This document shows, one piece after another, positions 12,282 to 25,080 of a stretch of 64,000 nt of DNA (position 1 is the stretch's first letter; every line of letters starts with the position of its first letter). The notes beneath the pieces are model-generated. The model was not told the origin of the DNA. It worked only from the letters and a program-made list of their open reading frames with translations, and did not search any database. The stretch lies in assembly GCA_947095535.1 (NCBI GenBank), contig OX352774.1:109681996-109745995 (forward strand), written 5' to 3'. The DNA is from Poecilobothrus nobilitatus (taxonomy: Eukaryota > Arthropoda > Insecta > Diptera > Dolichopodidae). A program made the translations under genes and the position numbers.

Positions 12282-13137
12282 ACACATAATATTATGTTAA
12301 ACTAATTTCCTAAATTATTTTGTTTCGCTCCATTTGTTTATAATTTAAATCAAGATATTTGTCAACATTTTTTACTGCATGATCTTATTAAGCGATTAGG
12401 TAGGTACTAGGTAGGTCTTCAAGGTTTGATGTTTGTTTGGATATACGATATACTACAATAACTATACTATAAAAATATACAGTAAAATACATTTATGTAT
12501 ATCATTTTCATACCTGTTAGAAATGTTGCTTCAACTAAAATTGGATTGTAATATTTATAATCACAGTATTTTGGTACATATCGAGGTACTTTCATTATTT
12601 ATGAATTACATACTGGAATAAAAAATTTTTACTCTTGCTGTAATGGAATCGATTTAACGTCTCTTAATTTACTTAAACATTTGGTATAAAATTGTAAAAC
12701 GTATTTTATATCAGATACAGTTTCATTTAAAACTAAAAAGTATAAAATAAAATAATATGTAAAAAAAATATTTTTTAAAATATGCTTTTAGCAAAATCGA
12801 ATTCGCCCCCTAAAAAGTAGAAAATAAAATTGATTGCAAAACTTTAGCTTTTTGGACTGTTATAATATAAAAGTGAATTGCTAGTGCAAGCATTTTGGAC
12901 TGTTATAATATAAAAGTAAATTGCTGGAATAAAAAAGAAACACGAACCCCAAATTTCCCAGATTTTTATTTAACCTTATTCCGAAATTTTGTACAAAGGT
13001 TGTAAAAACATTTATTTTTTTAGCTTAGTTATATTAAATACTTAACTAAAATAACTTATGGATTTTTAATTTAATTTGAATTTTTTAGGTGTAGGGTATA
13101 AATAAGTCGGTTACATCGACTTACTGTTACTTTTACT
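12282..13137. other. AT-rich DNA with a 42-bp tandem duplication
   Basis: TTTTGGACTGTTATAATATA is duplicated at about 12850 and 12892 together with the following AAAGTRAATTGCT. Otherwise no gene or family is recognised. Confidence 0.6.
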
Positions 13138-13347
13138 TGTTTAAGAGTTATTACGCCTCAAAAATTGAAAATTTGCTATTTTTAGACACCTGTAACTTAG
13201 GCACCTGTAAAAATTTTTCTTCGGCAAGACATGAAAATTAAAGGTTCAATAATATATTTTTACGTGTGATAACGGCTTTTCTTAGTTATATAGGATTCCG
13301 GGCTTACGGCCCTTCAAAATTTCAAAAATATCCTATTTTCACATTTT
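13138..13347 (+). mobile_element. Family C fragment C2, left part
   Basis: Matches C4 (50570-50770) through GAGTTATTACGCCTCAAAAA, CACCTGTAACTTAGGCACCT and CCTATTTTCACATTT. It is interrupted at that point by B2 and resumes at 15749. The 5' hairpin end of this copy is missing. Confidence 0.85.
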
Positions 13348-15748
13348 TATACCCGTATGAACTATGTTCAAGGGTATAATAAATTTGCCATTACGTTTGT
13401 GACACCTTAAAGGAGTCGAGCTAGATATAGTGTCAAAGGTATGGATCGGCTCAGAATCAAATTCTGAGTCGATTAAGCCATGTACGTCCGTCCGTCCGTC
13501 CGTCCGTCCGCACGATAACTCAAAAAATAAAAGAGCTAGGGGGCTGAAATTTTTTTTACGTCACTTTTGCAAAATTGTTAGTTTTGCTATTTAAATCCAA
13601 CATTTTCGGTCGGCGGGTTCGAGTAGCTGCCATACAACTTCTATCTTTATATAGAAATAACTCAGTATCTATTCAAGCTAGGTTTCTGAAATTTTGCAAA
13701 TGATGATCAAGTTTTATGGTAACAACTTCTGTAAAATTTGGTTGTGCTGGTGCAGCGGGTTCGGGTAGCTGCCATACAACTTCTCCGTTTAAATGAGAAT
13801 AACTCAGTGTTTATTGAAGCTAGGAATCTGAAATTTAGTAAAGTGGTGTCGAGTTACATGTCAACAACTTTTGTAAAATTTGGTTGGTCTAGAGCAGCCG
13901 GTTCAGACTTCTTGCACCTCTTGGAACCTAATGAAGCTAGGCGTCTGAAATTTTGCAAATGATGATCAAGTTTTATGGCAACAACTTTTGTAAAATTTGG
14001 TTGTGGTGGTGCGACGGGTTCGGGTAGCTGCCATACAACTTATCCGGTTAAATGAGAATAACTCAGTGTTTATTGAAGCTAGGCGTCTAAAATCTTGCAA
14101 ATGATGATCAAGTTTTATGGCAACAACTTCTACAAAACTTGGTTGTGCTGGTGCGACGGGTTCGGGTAGCTGCCATACAAAATCTCTTTTTAAATGAAAA
14201 GAACTCAGTGTCCGTCCGCACGATAACTCAAAAAATAGAGGAGCTAGGAGGCTGAAAATTTTTTTACGTCACTTTTGTAAAATTGTTAGTTTTGCTATTT
14301 AACTCCAGCATTTTCTGTCCCCGGGTTCGGGTAGCTGCCATACAACGTCTTTCTTTAAATAGAAATAACTCAGTGTCTGTTCAATCTAGGTATCTGAAAT
14401 TTTGCGAATGATGATCAAGTTTTATGGCAACAACTTCTGCAAAATTTGGTTCTGGTAGTGTAACGGGTTCGGGTAGCTGCCATACAAAATCTCTTTTTAA
14501 ATGAAAGAACTCAGTGTCCGTCCGCACTATAACTCAAAAAATAGAGGAGCTAGGAGGCTGAAAATTTTTTTACTTTACTTTTGTAAAATTGTTAGTTTTG
14601 ATATTTAACTCCAGCATTTTCGGCCGCCGGGTTCGAGTAGCTGCCATACAACGTCTTTCTTTAAATGGAAATAACCCAGTGTCTGTTCAATCTAGGTATC
14701 TGCAATTTTGCGAATGATGATCAAGTTTTATGGCAACAACTTCTGCAAAATTTGGTTGTGGTGGTGCGACGGGTTCGGGTAGCTGCCATACAACTTCTCT
14801 TTTTAAATGAAAATAACTCAGTGTCCGTCCGCACGATAACTCAAAAAATAAAGGAGTTAGGAGGCTGAAATTTTTTTTACGTCACTTTTACAAAATTGTT
14901 AGTTTTGCTATTTAACTCCAGCATTTTCGGCCGCCGGGTTCGAGTAGCTGCCATACAATTTCTTTCTTTAAATGGAAATAACCCAGTGTCTATTCAATCT
15001 AGGTATCTGAAATTTTGCAAATGATGATCAAGTTTTATGGCAACAACTTCTGCAAAATTTGGTTATGGTGGTGCGACGGGTTCGGGTAGCTGCCATACAA
15101 CTTCTCTTTTTAAATGAAAATAACTCAGTGTCCGTCCGCACGATAACTCAAAAAATAAAGGAGTTAGGAGGCTGAAATTTTTTTTACGTCACTTTTACAA
15201 AATTGTTAGTTTTGCTATTTAACTCCAGCATTTTCGGCCGCCGGGTTCGAGTAGCTGCCATACAACTTCTTTCTTTAAATGGAAATAACCCAGTGTCTAT
15301 TCAAGCTAGGTATCTGAAATTTTGCAAATGATGATCGAGTTTTATGGCAACAACTTCTGTAAAATTTTGTTGTGATAATATGACAGGTTCGGATAGTTGC
15401 CATACAACTTCTCTTTTTAAATGAAAATAATTCAGTGTCTATTGAAGCTAGCTATCTGAAATTTAGTGAAAAAGTGTCGAGTTGCATGCCAAAAACTTTT
15501 GTAAAATTTGAATGGTCTAAAGCAGCCGGTTCAGGCTTTTTGCATTTCTTGGAACTTAATGAAGCTAGGCGCAATAGATTCGGGTAGCTATCATACAACT
15601 CCACAATTTACATAAATATATCTCTGTAGTTCGGTACTAAAACTCTGAATGTTTTTAAAAGATGATCAAGTTTTATAGAAACAGGATATATTACGTTCAT
15701 ACGGGTATCCCAGAGTTGACACAGTCTACTCTACTGCACTCTTCCTCG
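13348..15748 (+). mobile_element. Hairpin/GTCC element, family B copy 2
   Basis: Complete copy, 2401 bp. It starts with a hairpin of TATACCC/GGGTATA arms around an inner GAAC-TAT-GTTC palindrome, then GAGCTAGATATAGTG, the core CCATGTACGTCCGTCCG with an extended GTCC tract (13489-13511), and CACGATAACTCAAAA. The interior is tandem: a unit of about 307 bp that carries its own GTCCGTCCGCACGATAACTC recurs near 14211, 14517, 14824 and 15131. Close to the end are GTTCATACGGGTATCC, the stem-loop GAGTTGAC-ACA-GTCTACTC (one mismatch) and CTTCCTCG followed by TTT. It lies inside a family C element. Confidence 0.88.
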
Positions 15749-15862
15749 TTTCTTATGAAATTTTCAAATTTTTGTGCAAGTCACACTTCTAAACAGTTTG
15801 TATTGAGTTTTGGAAATGTGCGCTTTTAAAAACTGTTGGTTTACATTCTACCTTGTTTATTT
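15749..15862 (+). mobile_element. Family C fragment C2, right part
   Basis: Continues C2 after B2: TTATGAAATTTTCAAATTT, GGAAATGTGCGCTTTTAAAA (subterminal repeat), the AAACy-GTT-GGTTT stem-loop and the end ATTCTACCTTG followed by TTTA. It matches 50778-50880 closely. Confidence 0.85.
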
Positions 15863-18287
15863 TAAGGTAAAGTAAAACTGTAAGCTTTCAAGTACTTCAT
15901 ATTCAAAACATATATATATACTTTCTTAGAAGTTAATTTAAAATTATATTATATATACCAAAAAATTTCAATTAATTATGTTTAACATAAAACAAGAAAC
16001 AAAAAAAAGAACCAATCTATCTATTGAATAAAATTATAAAAAAAAATTTTTTTTACGAATCATCAAATTACATTTAATTTTCATTAAATTTCTTTATTTT
16101 TATCTTATCTTTTAATATTCAATTCATAAAGAAGAAAAACGATTACACAATCAATTCGTGCAAAAAAATTTATTAATAAATCAAATAACAAAGATATAAC
16201 AATCAAAATTGAAATCAGCAACCATTTTCTTAAATTAAAAAAAAATGTTTAATATTATTTTTAGATTGCTATCTATAGATAAATAATAATTCAGAACAAA
16301 ATATAATAATCTATTCTTAATTTTTTTGATTGATTCAAATAAAAAAAAGTTTCAGCATAAAATAACTTTAAAATTTTCTTAAAAAGCAACTTTAAAATTT
16401 TCTTAAGTAGCAACGCTATAAAAAGTTTGCAAGAATATTTTTGCACCAAAGACACAAACCAAAATCCAGCAATACTTTTCTATGATTGGGTTGAACTTAA
16501 ACGAACTTACACCGATCTACTTATTTTGTTGATTTCTAAATATAATGCAAAAAAAAATTTTCACTTTTAGAAGACTCTGCATATGACAAATATTTCAATA
16601 TACATATTACAGCCTCCAGTTGCGTCGTTTCGTCTTTCCTTATTTCACTTCACGTCGCTAAAAATGTTGATACCATAATTGCGCTGTAAATTGAATATCA
16701 AATTAAATTGGCTATCATGTAATATAAAAAAAGTGAACTCCCTCATTACAAAGAATTAATTTAATAGATTTTTTATGCCTTTTTTGTCAAAATGAACATA
16801 TATTTCAAAAGAAGAACCTCTATCATCTGATTCTCTATAATCGGAGTTTCGATTCCGGATTGGATGACCTGTTTTAAAATATACTGGATGACCGAAATTT
16901 AAAACATACTGTAAAAATTTAGCTAACTTGACTAACTTGACTGCACTACGGATACAACTCCAGGCTTTGGTGAAACGCAATCCATACCTTACAAACAAAT
17001 TACTAAAGGGTGCGTTACATCATTTTCAAAATTTAAATATTATAGGTATTAGAACCTGTAATTCATCCTTGAATGAATGTTTAATTTGTTATTTTATCAT
17101 TTGAAATTTTATTTTTACGATTCCGTGGTGCTCCAAACATGTTCCTCCAAATTTGGATTCTAAATTTAATTGAAAATTTAAGAAGATCTGGGGATTTTGT
17201 AATTGGAGATTTTAAATTTGAAGATTTAGAGGTGCTCCCCGCAAAAATATGCATTTAAATTGTATAATATTTATATTAATTAAAACTTTTAAAATTAAAA
17301 CATATTAAATCAGATTAATCAGACCAAAACTTTAATATAAAAAATATGTTAAATCTTATTAGATTCAATAAAAGAACTTTTCTATAAAAGTAACTAATTC
17401 CTGCACTACTTTTCATAAAAAATAGAATTAAAACTTTTATCAGAAGATTTGCACTTTATATTAAAGTCCAATAAAAAAATTTAAATATGCAGAAAATGTT
17501 ACAAGTTGAGGGTTACAATAAAAAAAAAAAAAAAACTATTCCATTGAAATGAAAATTGAATAACTTCTTTAAAAATCATTCCACAAATTAAATATTAAAA
17601 ATACAAACTATTCAAAATTAAAAGGGCAAAAGAAAAAAACAAAACTTTTTTTTTCAAAAATTTTCTTTGATCTTTGAAAAATTTAATACAGGATTTCAAA
17701 AAGATAAAATTTAAATAAAAGGGAAAATTATTATAATTAGGTCGAGAAAAAAAAATATAACGTTAATTATCAAAGTGGTAAAGGATAGAAAGTGAAAAAA
17801 AAAAACAACAGTAAAAAAATTTTTTTAAAATTTCATAGTATACATTAAATTTGTAATTTTCCTTTTATGAATCCAAAACAAAATTATGATGGAAAGATTG
17901 AATTTAATTTTTGAAATCTGTACAAATTTCCAGAAAATGCAAGATTATGATTTTATAATATGTTAAAAAATTTAGGAGCGAGTAATAAAATTCGAAAAGT
18001 GAATAAATTATAACCATTCTATATAAGTCTGACACAAGTCAATAATAAATGAGCTTTTCTTTGATTAACACTTAATACATCTTATGTTAGGTAGGAGTAA
18101 CTATTTAATATTTTGGGCATTAATTTATTATCAGCATTTAAAATTCCTTCCTAAAACCATGGTTTTCAACACAGTTTTAAATTTTCAGAATTTGTATCAT
18201 CATTTTTTTTTTAATTCTCAGTAAATCAAAAAAAAGTTCTCAGATTTAAATAAAATTTAAATTTTTATAAATTAAATTTAAATTATA
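15863..18287. other. AT-rich intergenic DNA
   Basis: No gene or family recognised. An AACTTTAAAATTTTCTTAA duplication lies near 16364-16406, and a short TACTGGATGACC-type imperfect repeat near 16863-16895. The minus-strand reading frame at 16756-16998 overlaps that repeat and resembles no family I know. Confidence 0.5.
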
Positions 18288-19861
18288 CGAGGAAGAATAC
18301 AGTTGACTTTGTCAACTCTTAGATACCCGTACGAACCGTTAGTATGTTTACAGCCTGTCACTCTGCTTACAATATTATTTTTTTAATATTTTAGTATTTT
18401 AAAATAATTTGGGTGAATTTTATAGTTTCTAGAACTATGGGTTGTACATATATTCAAACTATATGTTTATATGTACATTCTTCAAAAGCAGATTCTAACC
18501 TTCCACATAACGATTATCAATCCAAAACTTTTTCAAATATTCTATAGTACCATTTAATACTAAGCGGTAAATGTATATTAAATTTACTAAGTACAAAACA
18601 GTAAATATAATTTTAAATATTATATTATATTATATTTAAATATTCCATTGACAGAATAATTTCTTATAAGTACAATAAAATACATATGTGTATGTAAATA
18701 CGGCGCTATATAATATACATCTATACTCTTATCATTCATTCACTAGTGACATATACGATATGTAAATAAACATTATATTATATAAGTATGTATGTATATC
18801 AATATCATATAAATAAAAATTCTTCAAGCAACCGTTATGTTGTATATTTATTTACATTTTTATGTACTGCGCATTATATCCTCAACAATTTCAAATTATC
18901 GAGTAAAACAAAATGGAAAAAATTCGTTTTAAAGAAATTTGTTAGAAAATTTGAAAAAATCAAGTAACACTTTCGTCAATTATAAAGTAACCCTATATTA
19001 TTAAAAAAAGTTGTTAACAGAAATAAAAATATAATGTTGGAGCTTTAATTTTTGTGTATTACTTCAAAAAAATTTTAACAGGTGTTCAAGTTACAGGTGT
19101 TTAAAAATAGGAAATTTTCAGTTTTTGACCCCTTACAGCTCCTAAACGGGGGGTGATACAAAAAAAATTTCTGAAACGACTCATACTAATTTTCAAAGAT
19201 CTAACTTCTGTCAAAATTTCAAGTTTCCAACTTTAACCGTTTAGAAGATGGAAGGGTTAAAGAATTTTGCAAAATTTGAGTTTCGCATAACGGTAAATTA
19301 AGACACCGTATGCCAAAAATATATATTTACTGTATATATACTTTTAAAGCTAATGAAAGTAGTAATCGTTTGGCGTTTTCAAAATGAAGATATACCTTAT
19401 ACAACTTGTGCTATAACAATTTAAATATAGAGCTTTTTTGAACCTTTGGGGAGCTGTAGCTCCGTAACGGGTGGGGCTACAAAAAAAAGTTATTAAAAAT
19501 AAAATTAATATTTTTGTGAGATCTATCAGTAGTTAAAATTTCATAGCTCTATTGCAAAAAAAATGTGGAGATCTAAAAGTTAGGTGTTCGAGAGCTACCC
19601 TAAGGCTTGCTCCAAACTCAACCAAAAAAAATAGGGAACCTACAAATTACTCCAAAAATATTTTGTGTAAATTTCAAGATTCTAGCTTTCTTAGTTTTTG
19701 AGTTAGCGTGCTGACGGACGGACGGACGGACATGGCTCAAAAGTCTTAGAATTTTTTTCTGATCCGATCCATACCTTTGAAGGTATATCTAGCTCGCTTA
19801 TTTCGAGGTGTTACAAACGGAGGAGTAATTTTATTATACCCGATCCTATCGTACGGGTATA
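18288..19861 (-). mobile_element. Hairpin/GTCC element, family A copy 2
   Basis: Complete reverse-orientation copy, 1574 bp, nearly identical to A1 by eye along its whole length, including the TA-rich zone. The low end has CGAGGAAGAATACAG with the GTTGAC-TTT-GTCAAC stem-loop; the high end is the CGGGTATA hairpin. It forms a large inverted pair with A1, about 6.4 kb apart. The 63-codon frame near 19777 is just the hairpin end read through into flanking DNA. Confidence 0.88.
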
Positions 19862-20689
19862 AAAATAAATGCAAATTACTTATTGAAAAAAACTTCATCG
19901 AAAAACTGTTTTCTTTTCGATCTATAGCTAATTTTTGTATTATACTTGCATTATATTATTTCAAATAATATGAAATTCGGAATTAAACACTTTTAAAAAT
20001 AAAATTAAATCTAATAAAACATGTATTAAATTTTAAATATTCAATTTAATGTATATGTACAAGCTGTTATTATTTGTGTTGCTTAAATTAAAAGTTTTCT
20101 TTATTATAAAAAGTTAACATCCTAAAAATATGCAAATATTTAAGATGAAATTTATTCAAATCATAAATCAATATTTACTATCGCATTTTGTACATTCGAA
20201 TCATCCATTTATGTTAAAAATAAAATCCTTAAAATCAAATATTTTTTTGTTATATTTAATTTTTATAGTTTATAAACTTTTTAAAAGGGTCTTGGTGGCC
20301 GATAGATTATGCACTTATGTTATTAAAACTAATAAGTGTCAGTTAGATTCTTGCATAGGTTTTTTAATTGTAAAGTAATTTTTCTAACGAAATATAGTGT
20401 AAATCTATATAATAAAATATAATCAAAGTAAATTAATATTAATAATAGTATTCAACCTTTAATTACTTTAGAAACAGATGATTTTGTAATATTGCATTAT
20501 CCTACATGTATTTTGTAATATTAATATAAATACATTAATAAGTAAAACAAAGCAAGTAATGAAAAAACCAAGCGTTTTCAAGAAAGTACATTTCAAAAAT
20601 TAGTTTTTAGTGAAGAGTACATAAATATTAAGTAGGTATATTGAATGAAATAAATTTATAATAATACAAAAATTGAAAGAAATCGTTAG
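19862..20689. other. AT-rich DNA with S3/LINE tail-like fragments
   Basis: GGTGGCCGATAGATTATG at about 20291 and AATATTGCATT...TTTGTAATATTAATATAAATACA at about 20487-20535 resemble the 3' part of SINE S3 (38610-38680). The intervening DNA is not similar. This may be a broken S3 copy; confidence is low. Confidence 0.35.
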
Positions 20690-21316
20690 AATAATTTGTT
20701 AAAGAAGCTGGGAAAAATCAAAGTCACACTTTTGTCAAATTTAATGTAACCCTATATTATTAAGAAAGATTATTAGCACAAACAAAAATATAATGTTGGA
20801 GCTTTCATTTTTGTATATTACTTCAAAAAACTTTAGACAAGTGCTCAAGTTACAGGTGTTTCAAAATAGAGAATTTTCAATTTTTGACCCTAACTAACTC
20901 ATACTGATTTCCAAAGAGCTAACTCCTAAATTTAAAGCTACTAAATTAAACGGTTTGAAAGATAGAAGGGCTCCAAATTTTAGCAAAAATTGAGTTTCAC
21001 ATAACAGTATATTAAAATACCGCATGGCAAAGCCACATATTTACTTTATATATATTTATATATAAAGCTTATTTAACCAACTCTCGTTTGGCGTTTCCAA
21101 ATTGAAAATATGCCTTTTAGAACCTGTGCTATAACAATTTAAAGATAGGGCTTTTTCGAAGTTTGTAGGACTATAGCTCCGTAATGGGTGGGACTACAGA
21201 AACATGTTGTTCACAAAATTAGTTTTTTGGCAATGCCTTTTTGGCGTTGCGGCGGACGAACAGACGGACAGAGTAAAACTAATAAGCACATTTTTCAAAT
21301 GTTTTTGAAAATGTGC
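20690..21316 (-). mobile_element. Family C element C3 with A-like interior
   Basis: The high end is the C-type hairpin (AGCACATTTTC...AAATGTGCT on the minus strand) followed by TTTTACTCTGTCCGTCTG. The interior, however, follows family A: CAAGTTACAGGTGTTTCAAA, TATAATGTTGGAGCTTTCAT and the TATAGCTCCGTAATGGGTGG block. The 3' terminal stem-loop is not found, so the far end near 20690 is truncated. It links families A and C. Confidence 0.75.
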
Positions 21317-22600
21317 TAAAAATGACATTTTAAGAAATGAAAATGTGAAAAAAAAAAAAGATTATGAAAAACAAGTATTCATAATATAAGTAACTTGAAA
21401 ATAAAATAAGTTTTGGAATTTTTAATCTGGATCTAACTATCAAACATATGAATGATTTGAAAATACGAATTCGGACAAGAAAAATTCTTTTATAAATATT
21501 TATATTTTATACATACATATACTATCTAATGTAAAAGAAAATTAAAAATACCAAATTTCTTTTCAAATGAATGAAATTTTTATTTAAATTATTTTTGTTA
21601 AGTTTTCTTAAGTTTTTCAGTTTAATTTCTGTTTGTAAATCTCTTGTAGATATTTAACTACAATATTGTATTTTCAAAATAAAACTAAAAAGTTTTTAGT
21701 AAGTTTGAAATTACAACAGTGCAGATAATATTTTATTACAAAGAATAATTAAACATAATATACATAACAATAACAATAAAAAACATAATATACATATATA
21801 TATTAACTTAAACCATTTGTAAAATCTCAAATTTGTCGCCTATTAGACCTTATATCTTAAATTAATTAATAGATATATTGTTCCAAAATTGATACTCGTA
21901 TCCACTATTTCTATAGTCAATGAAAATAATTAAACAAAATATTATAACAACTTCCTACAACGAATCTTAAAACAATTCAGTGCTGCAAATCTTAAATTAT
22001 TGTATGACTGTCCTAAATTACTTTTGACTCAAAACATACTTTTATAATATTAAACTGACAATTTTTAATTAGGCTGCTTCGGTTTCAAAATTAATATGAA
22101 ATTTTTATAAGTGCCTTTACTTTCGTATCTCAATAAAAATCTGCAATATTATAAATATCTAAAATTGAATAACTTTTACAATAGAGTCAAAACCCAAAAA
22201 TGTTTTTTTAGGAATGTTTAAAAGATATTCTATATACCTACCTAATATTCCTTTCAACGTTCTTTTTTTTTTTTTGAATTGTTAATATTATAAGGTATTA
22301 TAAATATTAAAAATATTTTTATTCAAGTATTCCTGAAGTGAAAAAATAAATATTTTAAAATTGCAAAAAAAAAAAAAAAAAAAAACAAACTGTATATGTT
22401 CCAAATTAGAGTGTCCCTTTTTTGAATTCTGTTTTATTTTGTTGAGTTGAAAACAACTTGAATAAAGCTTCTTAACAATTTGTAAAATGTTATTTAAATT
22501 TATTAATTTTTTTTTTTCCTAATTGAAAAAGTATAGGAATTAAAGTTTTATTTTAGTTGTACCTTAAATATTTATATAAGAGACTCTCAGGAATTTTTTT
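21317..22600. other. AT-rich intergenic DNA
   Basis: Nothing recognised. A poly-A run sits at about 22365-22385 and a poly-T run at about 22266-22276. Confidence 0.5.
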
Positions 22601-23796
22601 TATACCCGTACGATAGGATCGGGTGTAATAAAATTACTCCTCCGTTTGTAACACCTCGAAATAATCGAGCTAGATATACCTTCAAAGGTATGGATCGGAT
22701 CAGAAAAAAATTCTAAGACTTTTGAGCCATATCCGTCCGTCCGTCCGTCCGTCAGCACGCTAACTCAAAAACTAAGAAAGCTAGAATCTTGAAATTTACA
22801 CAAAATATTTTGGGAGTAATTTGTAGGTTCCCTATTTTTTTTGGTTGAGTTTGGACCAAGCCTTAGGGTAGCTCTCGAACACCTAACTTTTAGATCCCCA
22901 CATTTTTTTTGCAATAGAGCTATGAAATTTTAACTACTGATAGATCTCACAAAAATATTAATTTTATTTTTACTAACTTTTTTTTGTAGCCCCACCCGTT
23001 ACGGAGCTACAGCTCCCCAAAGGTTCAAAAAAGCTCTATATTTAAATTGTTATAGCACAAGTTGTATAAGATATATCTTCATTTTGAAAACGCCAAACGA
23101 TTACTACTTTTATTAGCTTTAAAAGTATATATACAATAAATATATATTTGTGGCATACGGTGTCTTAATTTACCGTTATGTGAAACTCAAATTTTGCAAA
23201 ATCCTTCAACCCTTCTATCTTCTAAACGGTTTCAGTTGGAAACTTGAAATTTTGACAGAAGTTAGAACTTTTATGAGTCATTTCAGAATTTTTTTTTGTA
23301 TCACCCCCCGTTTAGGAGCTGTAAGGGGTCAAAAACTGAAAATTTTCTATTTTTAAACACCTGTAACTTGAACACCTGTTAAAATTTTTTTGAAATAATA
23401 CACAAAAATTAAAGCTTCAACATTATAATCTTATTTCTGTTAATAACTTTTTTTAATAATATAGGGTTACTTTATAATTGACGAAAGTGTTACTTGATTT
23501 TTTCAAATTTTCTAACAAATTTCTTTAACTAATTTTTTCTTTTTGCATTTTGTTTTACTCGATAATTCGAAATTGTTGAGGATATAATGCGTAGTACATA
23601 AAAATGTAAATAAATAAACAACATAACGGTTGCTTGAAGAATTTTTATTTATATGATATTAATATATATACATACTTATATAATATCATGTTTATTTACA
23701 TTATCGTATATGTCACTAGTGAATGAATGATAAGAGTATAGATGTATATTTAATAGCGCCGTATTTACATACCCAAGTAACATTTGCCAAGAGTAA

Positions 23797-24120
23797 AACT
23801 CTAGAAAATTGGGAAAAGTTCTCATAAGACTCTCATAACACACTTGAAGACTCTCATAACATAATTCTAATTATAACAAATTAATTTACTCTTATAAAGC
23901 TCTTCTTATGAGATAGCAATACTTATATTGTTAAAAATACTTTTACTCTTTTTATAAGAATTAAATTAACTCTTATAGAGTACTTATTATAAGATATCAA
24001 CACTTCCATTAAGCAACATCAAATTTATATTCTCATAAAGTCTTTTTTATGAGATTACAACTCTTATAGAATCGTGTTCTTAAAAGGATTCCTTTATGAG
24101 AATTAAACTTTAATAACTAC
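23797..24120. repeat. Left subterminal motif array of E
   Basis: CTCATAAGACTCTCATAACA-type decamers, mixed with ACTCTTATAA variants, recur about every 20-40 bases. In the family such arrays bind the transposase; here that is inferred from position only. Confidence 0.75.
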
Positions 24121-24302
24121 TTGTAATAAAATTGTAGTTAGAGTTCAAGAATAAAAATAAGGTCTGGAAATAGAAGTCAACAAAACAAAATAGAAGTAAA
24201 TATTGAAAGATGTCCTAACTAAGGTAGTTTCAGGTATTTAAATCGAAAGAAAAATAGGTCTTTGAATAATTCAAGTATATTTGTTAGCATTATCATAAAA
24301 TA

Positions 24303-24430
24303 GATTGGCCGGCGCATTGGAAAGCTTTGGAATACCTTACATTTCTATATTATATAGCAGTTGTATTATTGAAAGATCGTTTACCTCAGGAGATATACAA
24401 GCATTTTTATTCCCTTACTTTATACTATTA
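24303..24430 (+). pseudogene. Transposase C-terminal relic in E
   Basis: One open frame of about 42 codons reads DWPAHWKALEYLTFLYYIAV, then VLLKDRLPQEIYKHFYSLTL, ending at a stop near 24432. A W-K-A-x-E-x-(R)-x-F-L-x-Y-x-x-x-V-x-L-K-x-x-L-P-x-x-x-Y-x-H-F pattern is, from memory, a conserved block in transposase-related proteins (DUF4218-like region) of animal and plant CACTA-type elements. The rest of the protein is gone. It is inside E and gives the only hint of E's enzyme class. Confidence 0.6.
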
Positions 24431-25080
24431 AGTAAATAATCATATTTTAAAATTATGGCAAAAGATAAACTTGTTTTTGAAGTCAATTATTCAAAATAAA
24501 ACAAAAAATAATAAGAAAAATTCATTAAAAAAAATGAACAGTCTTTTTTTCGACTAATACAATTCAATGTTTAAAATCTAAAAAAAGTTAGCAGCCTTTT
24601 TTCGACTAAAACAATTTGACGTTTAAAATCTAAAACACTTGGAAAAAGAATTTAAATCTTATTATAAGAGTTATGGCTTTATAATAAAACTTAAACTCTC
24701 ATTATAATGAAATTAATCTCATAAGAAGACCAATACTCTTGTAATAAGATCAATATTTTGATATAAGAGTAAAAAAACTTGATTTAGTTCATCAAACATA
24801 ATTGTTTTTAAAAAATATGTAACACTAAAAAAAAGCAGTTGCCCTTGTCAACACTAAATATTTAAAACAATTTATACTATAACTTTGCTTAAGTGAGGAA
24901 ATGATTGAGGGTGTCAAAACAAGCAAAAAATTGAGATATAGGTTTTAAAGACATTTGTTTCTTCTACCCAATGTGACCACAATACACATTATTACAAATG
25001 GGTTAAAATTTTTTTTATTTCAATTTTTTGTATTATTCATAATTTTGTGTAGGTAATTTATATATGTATGTATATTTATA

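Noticed and set aside
16756..16998. 80-codon minus-strand frame
   Set aside because: Overlaps an imperfect local duplication and has no recognisable domain.
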